Positions 17,099-25,898 of a stretch of DNA of 64,000 nucleotides are shown here, in pieces. The stretch is from UBA7657 sp049652985 (lineage in GTDB: Bacteria; Pseudomonadota; Alphaproteobacteria; Micavibrionales; Micavibrionaceae). The number at the start of each line of letters is the position of its first letter. The stretch's first letter is position 1. The notes under the pieces were generated by a model, which ran no database searches, was not told where the DNA came from, and worked only from the letters and a program-made list of their open reading frames with translations. The translations under genes were made by a program, and so were the position numbers. The DNA lies in assembly GCA_049652985.1 (NCBI GenBank), contig JBASFK010000002.1, positions 558,001 to 622,000 on the forward strand, in the 5' to 3' direction.

Positions 17099-18232
17099 TT
17101 GACGCTGACTGTTGCAATCACCAGAGAAACTGCGGAATTCGAGAAGCGCGTCGCCGTATCGCCTGAAACGGTCAAAAAACTGGCGGGCCTCGGCTGTTCG
17201 GTTATTATAGAAAAAGGGGCTGGGGACAACTCCTCCATAACCGACGAAATGTTCCGCGAAGCGGGTGCCGCTATAGTTGCACAGGCTGCCGAATCCGTCC
17301 GAAACGCCGACATACTCCTGAAGGTCCAGGCGGGTGAAAACGACCTGAGCGGTCTGAAAAAGGGTGCCCTGCTCATCGGCCTCATGTCGCCGCACGGCAA
17401 TGAATCTTTCGTCAAAAAAATCGCCGCCGCGAACGTGAATGCGTTTTCGATGGAGCTTGTCCCGCGCATCACGCGCGCGCAGTCGATGGACGTTCTCTCC
17501 TCACAATCCAATCTGGCTGGCTACAAGGCCGTGCTTGATGCCACGGAATATTTCAACCGCGCCTTCCCGATGATGATGACGGCGGCGGGAACTGTTCCGC
17601 CCGCGAAAGTATTTATCATGGGTGCGGGCGTCGCGGGGCTTCAGGCCATCGCCACCGCAAAACGCCTAGGCGCCATTGTTTCGGCCACCGATGTTCGCCC
17701 GGCAGCGAAAGAACAGGTCAAATCGCTTGGCGGTTCGTTCATCGCCGTCGAGGATGATGAATTCAAACAGGCCGAAACCACAACTGGCTACGCGAAGCCG
17801 ATGTCGCCGGAATATCAAAAGAAACAACAGGCGCTGGTCGAAGAGCATATCCAGAAGCAGGACATCGTTATCACGACGGCGCTCATTCCTGGCCGCCCCG
17901 CGCCGAAACTCATTACCGAGTCCATGGTGAAATCGATGAAGCCCGGCTCCGTCATTATCGATCTCGCGGTTGAAAGCGGCGGCAATTGCGCGCTCTCGAA
18001 AGCGGGCGAAGTGGTCAATGTGAACGGCGTTTTCATTCTCGGCCACAAAAATGTCCCGAGCCGCATCGCGGGCAATGCCTCGGCGTTGTATGCCAAAAAT
18101 CTTTTAAATCTTCTTACACTTATTATTAAAGATAAAGCGCTCGCCATCAACTGGGATGACGACATCATCAAGGGCATCGCCCTGACGCGCGACGGCGCGG
18201 TCATTCATCCTTTATTTGGAGAGAAGAAATAA
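17099..18232 (+). CDS. pntAA: NAD(P) transhydrogenase subunit alpha part 1 (NAD-binding dI)
   Basis: A 377-residue soluble domain I subunit of proton-translocating transhydrogenase, which passes hydride from NADH to NADP+ using the proton gradient. It resembles alanine dehydrogenase: VAITRETAEFEKRVAVSPETV at the N-terminus, RITRAQSMDVLSSQSNLAGYK near residue 125, and a Rossmann fold FIMGAGVAGLQAIATAKRLGA from about 170. A TTG start at 17099 is chosen because GGAG lies eight bases upstream and the homology begins right there; the open frame extends to an ATG at 17003 but that part looks non-family. The TAA stop overlaps the next ATG (TAATG). Confidence 0.95.
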   Translation: MTLTVAITRETAEFEKRVAVSPETVKKLAGLGCSVIIEKGAGDNSSITDEMFREAGAAIVAQAAESVRNADILLKVQAGENDLSGLKKGALLIGLMSPHGNESFVKKIAAANVNAFSMELVPRITRAQSMDVLSSQSNLAGYKAVLDATEYFNRAFPMMMTAAGTVPPAKVFIMGAGVAGLQAIATAKRLGAIVSATDVRPAAKEQVKSLGGSFIAVEDDEFKQAETTTGYAKPMSPEYQKKQQALVEEHIQKQDIVITTALIPGRPAPKLITESMVKSMKPGSVIIDLAVESGGNCALSKAGEVVNVNGVFILGHKNVPSRIAGNASALYAKNLLNLLTLIIKDKALAINWDDDIIKGIALTRDGAVIHPLFGEKK

Positions 18233-18519
18233 TGGAATTCCTCGTCACTGGTTTCACCGTTTTCGTTCTTGCCTGTTTCGTCGGGTATCATGTCGTCTGG
18301 CGCGTGACGCCCGCGCTGCATTCGCCCCTCATGGGTATTACTAACGCGATTTCCTCGGTCATTATCGTCGGCGCGGTGATCGCGGTCGGCGCGTCATCCG
18401 GCGGGTTTTCGACACTGATGGGCTTCATCGCCGTCGTCCTTGCCTCGGTCAATATTTTCGGCGGCTTCATCATCACGCGCCGCATGCTGGCGATGTTCAA
18501 AAAGAAAGACAAAGCATGA
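18232..18519 (+). CDS. pntAB: NAD(P) transhydrogenase subunit alpha part 2 (membrane)
   Basis: A 95-residue integral membrane protein with three hydrophobic helices, containing HSPLMGITNAISSVIIVGA (about residues 26-44), characteristic of the part of domain dII carried by the short second alpha polypeptide in three-gene transhydrogenases. It contributes to the proton channel together with PntB. It overlaps pntAA by one base and pntB by four, so the three subunits are translationally coupled. The split alpha subunit is the arrangement found in many alphaproteobacteria. Confidence 0.95.
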   Translation: MEFLVTGFTVFVLACFVGYHVVWRVTPALHSPLMGITNAISSVIIVGAVIAVGASSGGFSTLMGFIAVVLASVNIFGGFIITRRMLAMFKKKDKA

Positions 18520-19916
18520 TCGCCACACTCGCACCGCTCGTCTATCTTTTTGCCGCCGTGCTGTTCATCTTAGCGCTGAAGGGTTTGTCGCATCCTGAAT
18601 CCGCGCGGCGCGGCCTCACTTACGGCATGGTCGGCATGGGACTCGCCGTGCTGACGACGCTTGCCCTGCTCGGCCTGCCCGACCTGCAATCCTACGGCAT
18701 CATCATCGCCGGCATCGCCATCGGCGGCGGCATCGGCGCCTACACCACCAATAAAATTCCCATGACGGCGCTGCCGCAGCTCATGGCCGCGTTCCATTCG
18801 CTGGTTGGTCTGGCTGCTGTCTGCGTCGCCGCTGCCGCCTATTACAATCCCGAGGCCTATCATATCGGTTATCCCGGCGATATTTACCTCCAGAGCCTGA
18901 TCGAAATGTCGCTCGGCCTTGCCATAGGCGCGGTGACATTCACCGGATCGATCATCGCCTGGGGAAAATTGCAGGGCACGATCTCCGGCAAGCCCGTTAC
19001 CTTCAAGGGCCAGCATGCCCTCAACGCCCTGCTGGGCATTGCGCTTGTCGCCCTCGTTGTCGCGTTGTGCGTCACGCAGAACCCGATTTTCTTCTGGGGC
19101 ATCGCGCTTGTTTCATTGATCCTCGGCGTCCTGCTCATCATCCCCATCGGCGGCGCCGATATGCCGGTCATCGTCTCGATGCTGAATTCCTATTCCGGCT
19201 GGGCGGCGGCGGGCATCGGCTTCACGCTGCACAATAATCTCCTCATCATCACCGGCGCGCTGGTCGGCGCATCTGGGGCGATCCTCTCCTATATCATGTG
19301 CAAGGGCATGAACCGCTCGTTCTTCAACGTCATTCTCGGCGGTTTCGGCGGCGAACAATCGGCGGGCGCGGGCGTCAGCATGGACGGTAAATCGGCAAAA
19401 ATCGGCGCGGCGGAAGATGCCGCCTATATCATGAAAAACGCGGCGAAAGTCGTCATCGTGCCCGGCTACGGCATGGCCGTATCACAGGCCCAGCATGCAC
19501 TGCGCGAGATGGCCGACATTCTTAAAAAGGAAGGCGTCGAGGTGAAATACGCCATTCACCCGGTCGCGGGCCGCATGCCCGGCCACATGAACGTGCTGCT
19601 CGCCGAAGCGAACGTGCCATACGATGAAGTCTTCGAAATGGAAGACATCAACCGCGATTTCGCGCAGGCCGACGTTGCCTATGTCATCGGCGCGAACGAC
19701 ATCACCAACCCGTCGGCGAAAAACAATCCCGGCTCGCCCATTTACGGCATGCCGATCCTCGACGTCGAGAAAGCGAAAACCGTTTTGTTCGTGAAACGCT
19801 CGATGGGTTCGGGCTATGCGGGCATCGACAACCCGCTTTTCTTCGCCGACAACACGATGATGCTGCTGGGTGATGCCAAGGCAATGACGGAATCCATCAT
19901 CAAGGCGCTTGAGTGA
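18516..19916 (+). CDS. pntB: NAD(P) transhydrogenase subunit beta
   Basis: A 466-residue protein with eight or nine TM helices in its first ~270 residues (proton-channel domain dII) and a C-terminal NADP(H)-binding domain dIII carrying VIVPGYGMAVSQAQHAL (near residue 315) and the KRSMGSGYAGIDNPLF loop near 428. The AGRMPGHMNVLLAEANVPYDEVFEMEDIN segment is family-typical. It completes the enzyme that supplies NADPH and shares a TGATG junction with the following alpha/beta hydrolase gene, so that gene is probably in the same transcript. Confidence 0.96.
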   Translation: MIATLAPLVYLFAAVLFILALKGLSHPESARRGLTYGMVGMGLAVLTTLALLGLPDLQSYGIIIAGIAIGGGIGAYTTNKIPMTALPQLMAAFHSLVGLAAVCVAAAAYYNPEAYHIGYPGDIYLQSLIEMSLGLAIGAVTFTGSIIAWGKLQGTISGKPVTFKGQHALNALLGIALVALVVALCVTQNPIFFWGIALVSLILGVLLIIPIGGADMPVIVSMLNSYSGWAAAGIGFTLHNNLLIITGALVGASGAILSYIMCKGMNRSFFNVILGGFGGEQSAGAGVSMDGKSAKIGAAEDAAYIMKNAAKVVIVPGYGMAVSQAQHALREMADILKKEGVEVKYAIHPVAGRMPGHMNVLLAEANVPYDEVFEMEDINRDFAQADVAYVIGANDITNPSAKNNPGSPIYGMPILDVEKAKTVLFVKRSMGSGYAGIDNPLFFADNTMMLLGDAKAMTESIIKALE

Positions 19917-20887
19917 TGCCGGTCGTCGTCCCGCAGCTTGAAGAACGATTTCTCGAACCTCCCGGCTGGCAATGGGGCACATTTAAAAATAAAAAAGGCT
20001 GCAGTCTGCGTTTCGGCACCGTTTCCCCTGCAAATGGCAAAGCCGACGCAATCATTATAATTCTGCCCGGCCGCAATGAATATGCCGAGAAATATTTCGA
20101 AGTCGCACGCGATCTTATCAAAAAAAACCTCGCGGTCTGGATTCTCGAATGGCAGGGCCAGGGACTCTCCCAGCGCTTCATCCAACACTACCCGCAGCGT
20201 TGCCACGCCTCTTCGTTCATCCATCACGCCGATGATCTGCATGAATTCATCACCGCGCAAATCAAACCGGAGATTCCTCTCGTGATGCTCGCGCACTCGA
20301 TGGGCGCAAATATCGGCACGCGGTTTCTTCATAAATACCCGGGCGTTTTCGCCGCCGCCGGCATGACCTCGCCGATGTTCGGCATCCCTGCTGTCAGCAA
20401 AATTCCAGCCGCGCCGCTTGTCTCCTTTGTTCTCTCTCTACTCGCCGGAAAAAATTACGCCTTTGGCCAGAAGGACTGGAGCTTGGACGAAGACAATGAC
20501 AGCGAAGCTGTTTTTTCCTTCGATCCTGTCCGCTCCAAAATTTACCACGCGTGGCTGCATGACAATCCTGAACTGCGCAGCGGCGGCGCGACCTTCGGCT
20601 GGGTCTATAACGCCTTTGCCTCGTGCCGTTTCCTGCAGCGTCCCGGGGTCCTCGAATCGATCCGGACGCCCTGCCTCGTGGCCGTCGCCGGCAAGGAGAA
20701 CATCGTCGACAACAACGCCATCCGCAACGCCGCCGCGCGCCTGCCGCGCCTGCGCCTGCTGGAATTACCGGAATCAGGGCATGAAATCCTGATGGAGCGC
20801 GACGACAGCCGCAACCAGTTCCTCTGGGCCCTTTTGCTATTGATCAGGGAGAACTTGAAAAGCGCCGGGGAACAAGGCAAAATGTAA
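19916..20887 (+). CDS. Alpha/beta hydrolase, serine aminopeptidase/monoacylglycerol lipase-like (S33/Hydrolase_4)
   Basis: A 323-residue cytosolic hydrolase. The oxyanion strand IIILPGRNEYAEKYFEVARDL, the domain-typical WQGQGLSQR loop, the nucleophile elbow LAHSMGANIG (Ser at about 128) and the C-terminal PESGHEILME histidine place it with lysophospholipase/monoglyceride-lipase-like enzymes; the acid is probably the Asp in KENIVDN or nearby. The substrate is not predictable. ATG at 19916 overlaps the pntB stop as TGATG; a GTG three bases earlier is also open. Coupling to the transhydrogenase genes may be only operon hitchhiking. Confidence 0.85.
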   Translation: MPVVVPQLEERFLEPPGWQWGTFKNKKGCSLRFGTVSPANGKADAIIIILPGRNEYAEKYFEVARDLIKKNLAVWILEWQGQGLSQRFIQHYPQRCHASSFIHHADDLHEFITAQIKPEIPLVMLAHSMGANIGTRFLHKYPGVFAAAGMTSPMFGIPAVSKIPAAPLVSFVLSLLAGKNYAFGQKDWSLDEDNDSEAVFSFDPVRSKIYHAWLHDNPELRSGGATFGWVYNAFASCRFLQRPGVLESIRTPCLVAVAGKENIVDNNAIRNAAARLPRLRLLELPESGHEILMERDDSRNQFLWALLLLIRENLKSAGEQGKM

Positions 20888-20916
20888 GGCCTGCTCAAAA
20901 AGGGAAAGGAGCGACA

Positions 20917-21153
20917 TTGGACACCAACGAAAAAGACCGGATTCGCCTCAGCGACCGGATTCTTTCGGCGCTTGAACTTTCCCTGCAGCAGCAGGACCTT
21001 AAGATATGTGAACTCCTGGTGCGGGCACTGGAATTCGCGATGACGCGCAATACCGGCGGCTCGGAATTCGTCGAGCGGCGCGATTATCCCCCGGAAATCG
21101 AAAAAGCCATGGACATGCTTTACGACCTGCGCGACAAGCAGGACATCGTCTAG
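20917..21153 (+). CDS. Small conserved-looking helical protein of unknown function
   Basis: A 78-residue acidic, helical protein starting at TTG with AAAGGAG eight bases upstream. Its middle reads LSDRILSALELSLQQQDLKICELL and its end has YPPEIEKAMDMLYDLRDKQD, giving two or three amphipathic helices. No membrane segment, signal or catalytic motif is seen. It follows the alpha/beta hydrolase by 29 nt, so it may belong to the same transcript. Its TAG stop shares a CTAG palindrome with the ligA stop on the other strand. Coding is supported by codon pattern and ribosome binding site; the function is unknown. Confidence 0.75.
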   Translation: MDTNEKDRIRLSDRILSALELSLQQQDLKICELLVRALEFAMTRNTGGSEFVERRDYPPEIEKAMDMLYDLRDKQDIV

Positions 21154-23291
21154 CCCTTAATCAGTTTCAGCCATTCATCTTCCGTAAGGATCGCGACATT
21201 CAGTTCGCGCGCTTTTTTCAGCTTCGATCCCGCATCCTCGCCCGCGACGACGTAATCGGTTTTGGCCGAAACCGATCCCGCGACCTTCGCGCCGAGGCGC
21301 TCGGCCCCGGCCTTGGCTTCCTGGCGGGTGAGTTGCACCAGCGTGCCCGTGAAGACCACGGTTTTGCCTGCGACCTTGCTGCCCGATGTGTTGGGGCGTT
21401 CATAGGGCTGAATGGTCAGGATTTTTTCGAGATCACTTAAAACCTCTTTGTTATGCTTCTCGGCAAAAAACGCGAGCAGATCTTCCGCCACGCTAGGGCC
21501 GATATCCTCGATTGAAACCAGGTCATTATGAGCCTCAGATTCCTTGTTCTGCGCCGCCTTCGCGGGGGAAGCAGGAGATTTGTCTTCCCCGCGCAAGCGG
21601 GGATCTTTTATAGCCTTTTCCATTTCATTGCGGAAATTTTCCATGCTCAGGTAATTAAACGCCAGCTTCTTCGCCGTTGCCTCGCCGATCTGGCGGATGC
21701 CGAGCGCGTAAATAAAGCGATCCAGCGAAATGGTTTTCTGGCTCTCGATTGACCTGAATAAATTCTCGGCTGATTTTTCGCCCCAGCCCTCCCATTCCGC
21801 GAGCGGCGGCTCCAGCGATTTATTCTTTTTCTCCAGCCGGAATATGTCGGCGGGCGAACGGATCAATTCCTTCTCCCAGAATTCCTCGATGATTTTCTCG
21901 CCCAGACCCTCAATATCGAACGCCAGCCTTGAAACGAAATGTTTCAGCCGCTCTTTCGCCTGCGCCGGGCAGATCAGGCCGCCGGTGCAGCGCTTTGCCA
22001 CCTCGCCCTCCTCGCGCACGGCTTTCGAGCCGCATTCAGGGCATGTATCGGGATATTTGAATTTCTTCTCTTTACCGGTGCGCTTGTCCTTCAGCACTTC
22101 GACAATCTGCGGAATGACATCGCCCGCGCGCTGTACCACCACATGATCGCCGATGCGCACATCCTTGCGCTCAATCTCATCCTCATTGTGCAGCGTCGCG
22201 TTCGAGACCACAACGCCGCCGACGGTAATCGGCTCCAGCCGCGCGACAGGCGTTAATGTTCCTGTTCTGCCAACCTGAATGTCTATCGCATTTAACACGG
22301 TAACAGCGCGCTCCGCCGGAAACTTATGCGCGGTCGCCCAGCGCGGCGCGCGGGAAACGAACCCCAAACGTTGTTGAAGATCAATATCATTTACCTTGTA
22401 AACGACACCATCAATTTCATATTCCAAATCTGGTCTCTGCACTAAAATTTTATTATAAAATTCGAGCATCTGTGTTTTTGATTTACAAAGTTTATTTCCA
22501 GCTGAAGAAAATCCCCATTCATCAAGTTTTTGTGCAAGCTCAGCTTGCGTATTATAAAATTTTGTACGGGCCTGACCTATTGAATAACCAAAAAAATGAA
22601 TAGGACGTGATGCAGTGATTTTTGAATCAAGTTGTCTTACACTGCCCGCTGCCGCATTTCGTGGATTAGCAAAAATTTGCTTTCCTAATTCCCCTTGTCT
22701 TTTATTTAATGCAATGAAATCACTACGTCGCATGTAAATCTCACCACGCACCTCAAGTAAATCTGGGGCTTTTTTGGGAAGAGTTTTTGGCACATCTTTA
22801 ATAGTAAGCACATTTGCAGTGATATCTTCGCCCTCTGTTCCATCACCTCTAGTTGCTGCTAGAGCTAGCTCATGGTTTTCATATCTTAAAGAGCAAGACA
22901 GTCCGTCAATTTTTGGCTCTGCCAAAAATTCTATATTCTCTCCGTCTTTTCCAAGAAAACGTTTAACTCGATCAAGAAAGTCTTCAACATCCTCTTCGCT
23001 AAATACATTCGACAAAGACAGCATCGGCAGTGAATGCTTAACTTTTTTAAAGCCTTCTGCAGTAGAAGCCCCAACTTTCTCGACCGCTTTGGTTGCAAGA
23101 TCAGGGTATTGCTCAACTAGTTCTAATAGTCTGTTTTTTAACAAATCGTATTCAGCATCAGAAATTTTAGATTCATCTTCGACATGATACATACGATCAT
23201 AATATCCAATTTTGTGGATAAGAGATTTATACTCTTGTTCAATTTCTAATGAATGAAAAAGAGATGCTGTTTTTGGAGGCTTAGAACTCAC
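21150..23291 (-). CDS. ligA: NAD-dependent DNA ligase (compositionally mosaic, with in-frame repeat)
   Basis: A 713-residue ligase that seals nicks using NAD+. Domains in order: Ia NMN-binding (residues 10-75), adenylation domain with catalytic K127 in EPKIDG, OB fold, four-Cys zinc finger (CPECGSK...RCTGGLICPAQ, about 415-445), HhH repeats and a C-terminal BRCT domain from about 635. It starts at GTG overlapping the recN stop (GTGA). Two oddities: the first ~305 codons (22375-23291) are very AT-rich while the rest is GC-rich, and residues 563-578 (DPRLRGEDKSPASPAK) are encoded by a palindromic repeat in the HhH region, making the protein longer than the usual ~670. All catalytic motifs remain. 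Confidence 0.95.
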   Translation of the reverse strand: MSSKPPKTASLFHSLEIEQEYKSLIHKIGYYDRMYHVEDESKISDAEYDLLKNRLLELVEQYPDLATKAVEKVGASTAEGFKKVKHSLPMLSLSNVFSEEDVEDFLDRVKRFLGKDGENIEFLAEPKIDGLSCSLRYENHELALAATRGDGTEGEDITANVLTIKDVPKTLPKKAPDLLEVRGEIYMRRSDFIALNKRQGELGKQIFANPRNAAAGSVRQLDSKITASRPIHFFGYSIGQARTKFYNTQAELAQKLDEWGFSSAGNKLCKSKTQMLEFYNKILVQRPDLEYEIDGVVYKVNDIDLQQRLGFVSRAPRWATAHKFPAERAVTVLNAIDIQVGRTGTLTPVARLEPITVGGVVVSNATLHNEDEIERKDVRIGDHVVVQRAGDVIPQIVEVLKDKRTGKEKKFKYPDTCPECGSKAVREEGEVAKRCTGGLICPAQAKERLKHFVSRLAFDIEGLGEKIIEEFWEKELIRSPADIFRLEKKNKSLEPPLAEWEGWGEKSAENLFRSIESQKTISLDRFIYALGIRQIGEATAKKLAFNYLSMENFRNEMEKAIKDPRLRGEDKSPASPAKAAQNKESEAHNDLVSIEDIGPSVAEDLLAFFAEKHNKEVLSDLEKILTIQPYERPNTSGSKVAGKTVVFTGTLVQLTRQEAKAGAERLGAKVAGSVSAKTDYVVAGEDAGSKLKKARELNVAILTEDEWLKLIKG
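21557..21605. repeat. Palindromic repeat inside ligA (CTTCCCCGCG family)
   Basis: CGCGGGGGAAG at 21561-21571 and CTTCCCCGCG at 21584-21593 form inverted arms, continuing with CAAGCGGGGATC. The same arms occur in the repeat at 26939-26993. Here the element lies in the coding sequence without breaking the frame and encodes about 16 residues of LigA. Confidence 0.75.
22375..23288. other. AT-rich compositional island covering the 5' part of ligA
   Basis: Base composition shifts sharply within ligA. I counted 13 G+C in 60 bases at 22441-22500, 20 at 22681-22740 and 17 at 23161-23220, against 37 in 60 at 22201-22260. The boundaries are near 22375, inside the adenylation domain, and at the recN/ligA junction. 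The protein stays collinear with the ligase family, which suggests gene-conversion-like replacement from an AT-rich relative. Confidence 0.75.
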
Positions 23292-24934
23292 GTACCCGTC
23301 TCCAGCAATTTATCCGCGGCGCGGCGGGCCTCGTCCGTGATTGATGCGCCCGAGAGCATGCGCGCGATTTCCTCGCGGCGCTGCTTTTCATCGATCTGGA
23401 TCACGTTCGTCTTCACGTCTTTGGTCCCGGCTTTGGCAACAATATAGTGGTAACCCGCGCGCGCGGCCACCTGCGGCGCGTGCGTCACAACGAGAACCTG
23501 CCGTTTACCCGCCAGCTTCGCCAGCCGCTCGCCGACCGCATCCGCCACCGCGCCGCCGATGCCGGTATCGACCTCATCGAAGATCAGCGTTTCCGCCGCG
23601 CCGACTTCCGCCATCACGACTTTCAGCGCCAGCATGAAGCGCGCCATTTCGCCGCCCGAAGCGATTTTATTCAATGGCCCCGGTTCCGCGCCCGGGTTGG
23701 TCGCCACCAAAAACCGCACGCGGTCGGTGCCCCCCGGGCCCCAGTCTTTTTCCGCCAGCGCCTCGATTTTCGTCGAGAACCGCGCCTTATCGAGTTTCAG
23801 CGGCGGCAATTCCTTCGCCACGAGCTTATCAAGCTTCGCCGCCGCCAGCGTCCTCGCCGCCGAATCCTTTTCTGCCTGCGCGATATAGGCCTTGCGCGTT
23901 TTTTCGACTTTGCGCATCTGCGCCTCGAGCGCTTCGTCGGCATGCTCGATCAAATTCAGTTTTCCCGCCAGCGTCTCGCGCATCGCAGGCAAATCATCGA
24001 CCGCGCATCCATGCTTGCGCGCCTGCGCTTTCAACTCATGCAGCCGGTCATCGATCGATTCCAGATCGTGCTCGCCCTCCTGCAGATCGGTCGAAAGCGA
24101 CTGGATGAGAGCCATCGCCTCCTGCGTTTCGGCGGTCGCACGGTCCAGCGCGGCGATTGCCTCGTCCGCGCCGCCCGCCATTTTCGGCGCGATGCGCGCC
24201 AGCGCGGACGAAGCCTTGCGCACCGGGTCGCTCTCCGCGTTCAGCGCGTCATAGGCAACATTTAGTCCTTCAAGAACCTGCTCGCGGTTCATCAGGCGCG
24301 TGCGTAAGGATGCCAGTTCGGCCTCCTCGCCTGCACGCGGCGCAAGCGCGTCCAGGTCCGCCAACGACTGGCGTAAATATTCCTCTTCGCTGCGCGATTT
24401 TTCGGCGTCGGATTTAAGGCGCCCGAATTTTTCGGTCTCTTCCTTCCAGGCCGCCCACAGCGAAGCCAGCTTTGAATCGATCCCGGCATATTCATCCAGC
24501 ATTTCACCATGCGTCGCGGGATTCAAAAGCCCCTGCGTTTCGAACTGACCGTGAATCTCCACGAGGCTTTCGCCGACCTGCTTTAAAAGGCCGATGCTGA
24601 CCGGCTGGTCGTTGATGAAGGCGCGGCTGCGGCCATCGGTTCCGACGGAGCGGCGCAGAATTAAATCCTGCGCGGGTACAAGATCGGCGCTTTGCAAAAT
24701 TGCGGCGGATGGATGGTTTTTTGAAACATGGAATTCCGCGATGACCAGCGCGGAATCCGAACCTTTTCGCACCAGCCCGCTTTCGGAGCGCGCGCCGAGC
24801 GCAAGACCCAGCGCATCCAGCAAAATCGATTTCCCCGCGCCTGTTTCGCCCGTAAGCGCGCATAGACCCTTTCTGAAATCGATGTTCAGCCGGTCAATCA
24901 GGACGACATTCTGGATACTCAGACTGGCCAGCAT
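23288..24934 (-). CDS. recN: DNA repair protein RecN (SMC-like ATPase)
   Basis: A 548-residue SMC-family ATPase acting early in double-strand break repair. Walker A GETGAGKS lies at residues 29-36, two coiled-coil arms occupy about 150-370 around a central hinge, and the C-terminal half carries ASGGEMARFMLALK (signature) and the Walker B ETLIFDEVDTGIGG region followed by VLVVTHAPQVAA. Length matches the family (~550). It lies between bamD and ligA in the same orientation, and its TGA stop overlaps the ligA GTG, implying coupled translation of two DNA-repair genes. Confidence 0.96.
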   Translation of the reverse strand: MLASLSIQNVVLIDRLNIDFRKGLCALTGETGAGKSILLDALGLALGARSESGLVRKGSDSALVIAEFHVSKNHPSAAILQSADLVPAQDLILRRSVGTDGRSRAFINDQPVSIGLLKQVGESLVEIHGQFETQGLLNPATHGEMLDEYAGIDSKLASLWAAWKEETEKFGRLKSDAEKSRSEEEYLRQSLADLDALAPRAGEEAELASLRTRLMNREQVLEGLNVAYDALNAESDPVRKASSALARIAPKMAGGADEAIAALDRATAETQEAMALIQSLSTDLQEGEHDLESIDDRLHELKAQARKHGCAVDDLPAMRETLAGKLNLIEHADEALEAQMRKVEKTRKAYIAQAEKDSAARTLAAAKLDKLVAKELPPLKLDKARFSTKIEALAEKDWGPGGTDRVRFLVATNPGAEPGPLNKIASGGEMARFMLALKVVMAEVGAAETLIFDEVDTGIGGAVADAVGERLAKLAGKRQVLVVTHAPQVAARAGYHYIVAKAGTKDVKTNVIQIDEKQRREEIARMLSGASITDEARRAADKLLETGT

Positions 24935-24961
24935 AAAAGGCCCAAAATGGTTATCGGTTAA

Positions 24962-25783
24962 TTAGTCGGGTTTAAAGATTGAATCCACGGTCCGGTCAAG
25001 GAAATCGCGGTCATCGAGGATGCGCTTGCGCGATTGATCGTCGAGAAGATCAAATGACCGCTTGTACCATTTGCTGCCCGGGTAGTTGTAGCCGAGAACC
25101 GCCGCGACATTCGTCGCCTCTTCCTTGAGGCCCAGCGTCAGGTAGCACTCAACCAGTCTATGCAGCGCCTCGGTCACGTGCGTCGTGGTCTGGTAATCCT
25201 TGACGACGGTTCTGAAGCGGTTCATCGCCGCGTTGACGTGGCCGCGGTTCAGGTAATAACGGCCGATCTCCATTTCCTTGCCGGCGAGGTGATCCAGCGT
25301 CAGGTCGCGCTTCAGCGTCGCGTCGCGGGCGTACTGGCTTTCAGGATAGAGGCGCACGAGCGTCTCCAGCGCCTTAAGCGCTTCTTCCGTCATCTCCTGG
25401 TCGCGGGCGACGTCGGAGATTTGTTCGTAATAGGACAGCGCCTTCAGGTAATAGGCGTAATCGATATCCTTACTGCCGGGATGCAGTTCGATGAAACGGT
25501 CCAGCGCGAGAATGGCCTCGTCATAGCGTTGATCAAGATACGACGAATAGGCCGACATCAATTGCGCCTGCGTCGCCCACTGCGAATACGGGTGCTGGCG
25601 CTCGACCTCTTCGAAATATTTCGTCGCGGTGTCGTACTGGCCATCGTCCATCGCGACAGCGGCCTGGTTGTAGAGGACATCGACGGGCTTTTCGGCCTCG
25701 AGCGCTTTCGAATCCTTGTCCGAGGAACAGGCGGCCAGCAGTGGCACAACGATCAGGGGCAGCAAAAACCGGTTAAAGCGCAT
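24962..25783 (-). CDS. bamD: Outer membrane assembly lipoprotein BamD
   Basis: A 273-residue lipoprotein: signal peptide with lipobox LLAAC (Cys at about residue 19) then five TPR-like helical repeats, including YDTATKYFEEVERQHPYSQWATQAQLMSAYSSY, presented here only as the positions around 50-82. BamD is an essential part of the BAM complex that inserts beta-barrel proteins into the outer membrane. ATG at 25783 (MRFNRF) is chosen for its GGAG seven bases upstream and because it begins the signal peptide; a longer frame to 25858 is unlikely. It follows lpxC, as in many alphaproteobacteria. Confidence 0.95.
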   Translation of the reverse strand: MRFNRFLLPLIVVPLLAACSSDKDSKALEAEKPVDVLYNQAAVAMDDGQYDTATKYFEEVERQHPYSQWATQAQLMSAYSSYLDQRYDEAILALDRFIELHPGSKDIDYAYYLKALSYYEQISDVARDQEMTEEALKALETLVRLYPESQYARDATLKRDLTLDHLAGKEMEIGRYYLNRGHVNAAMNRFRTVVKDYQTTTHVTEALHRLVECYLTLGLKEEATNVAAVLGYNYPGSKWYKRSFDLLDDQSRKRILDDRDFLDRTVDSIFKPD

Positions 25784-25898
25784 GGTAAACTCCGCATATG
25801 GAATAGGCTTTCCAGTGTAATGAAAACGGCGGCGCATGCCATAAGAAAATGGGGCCAAATCGCTGTTTTGCCCGGTACAATTCCAATTTTATGAAAAC

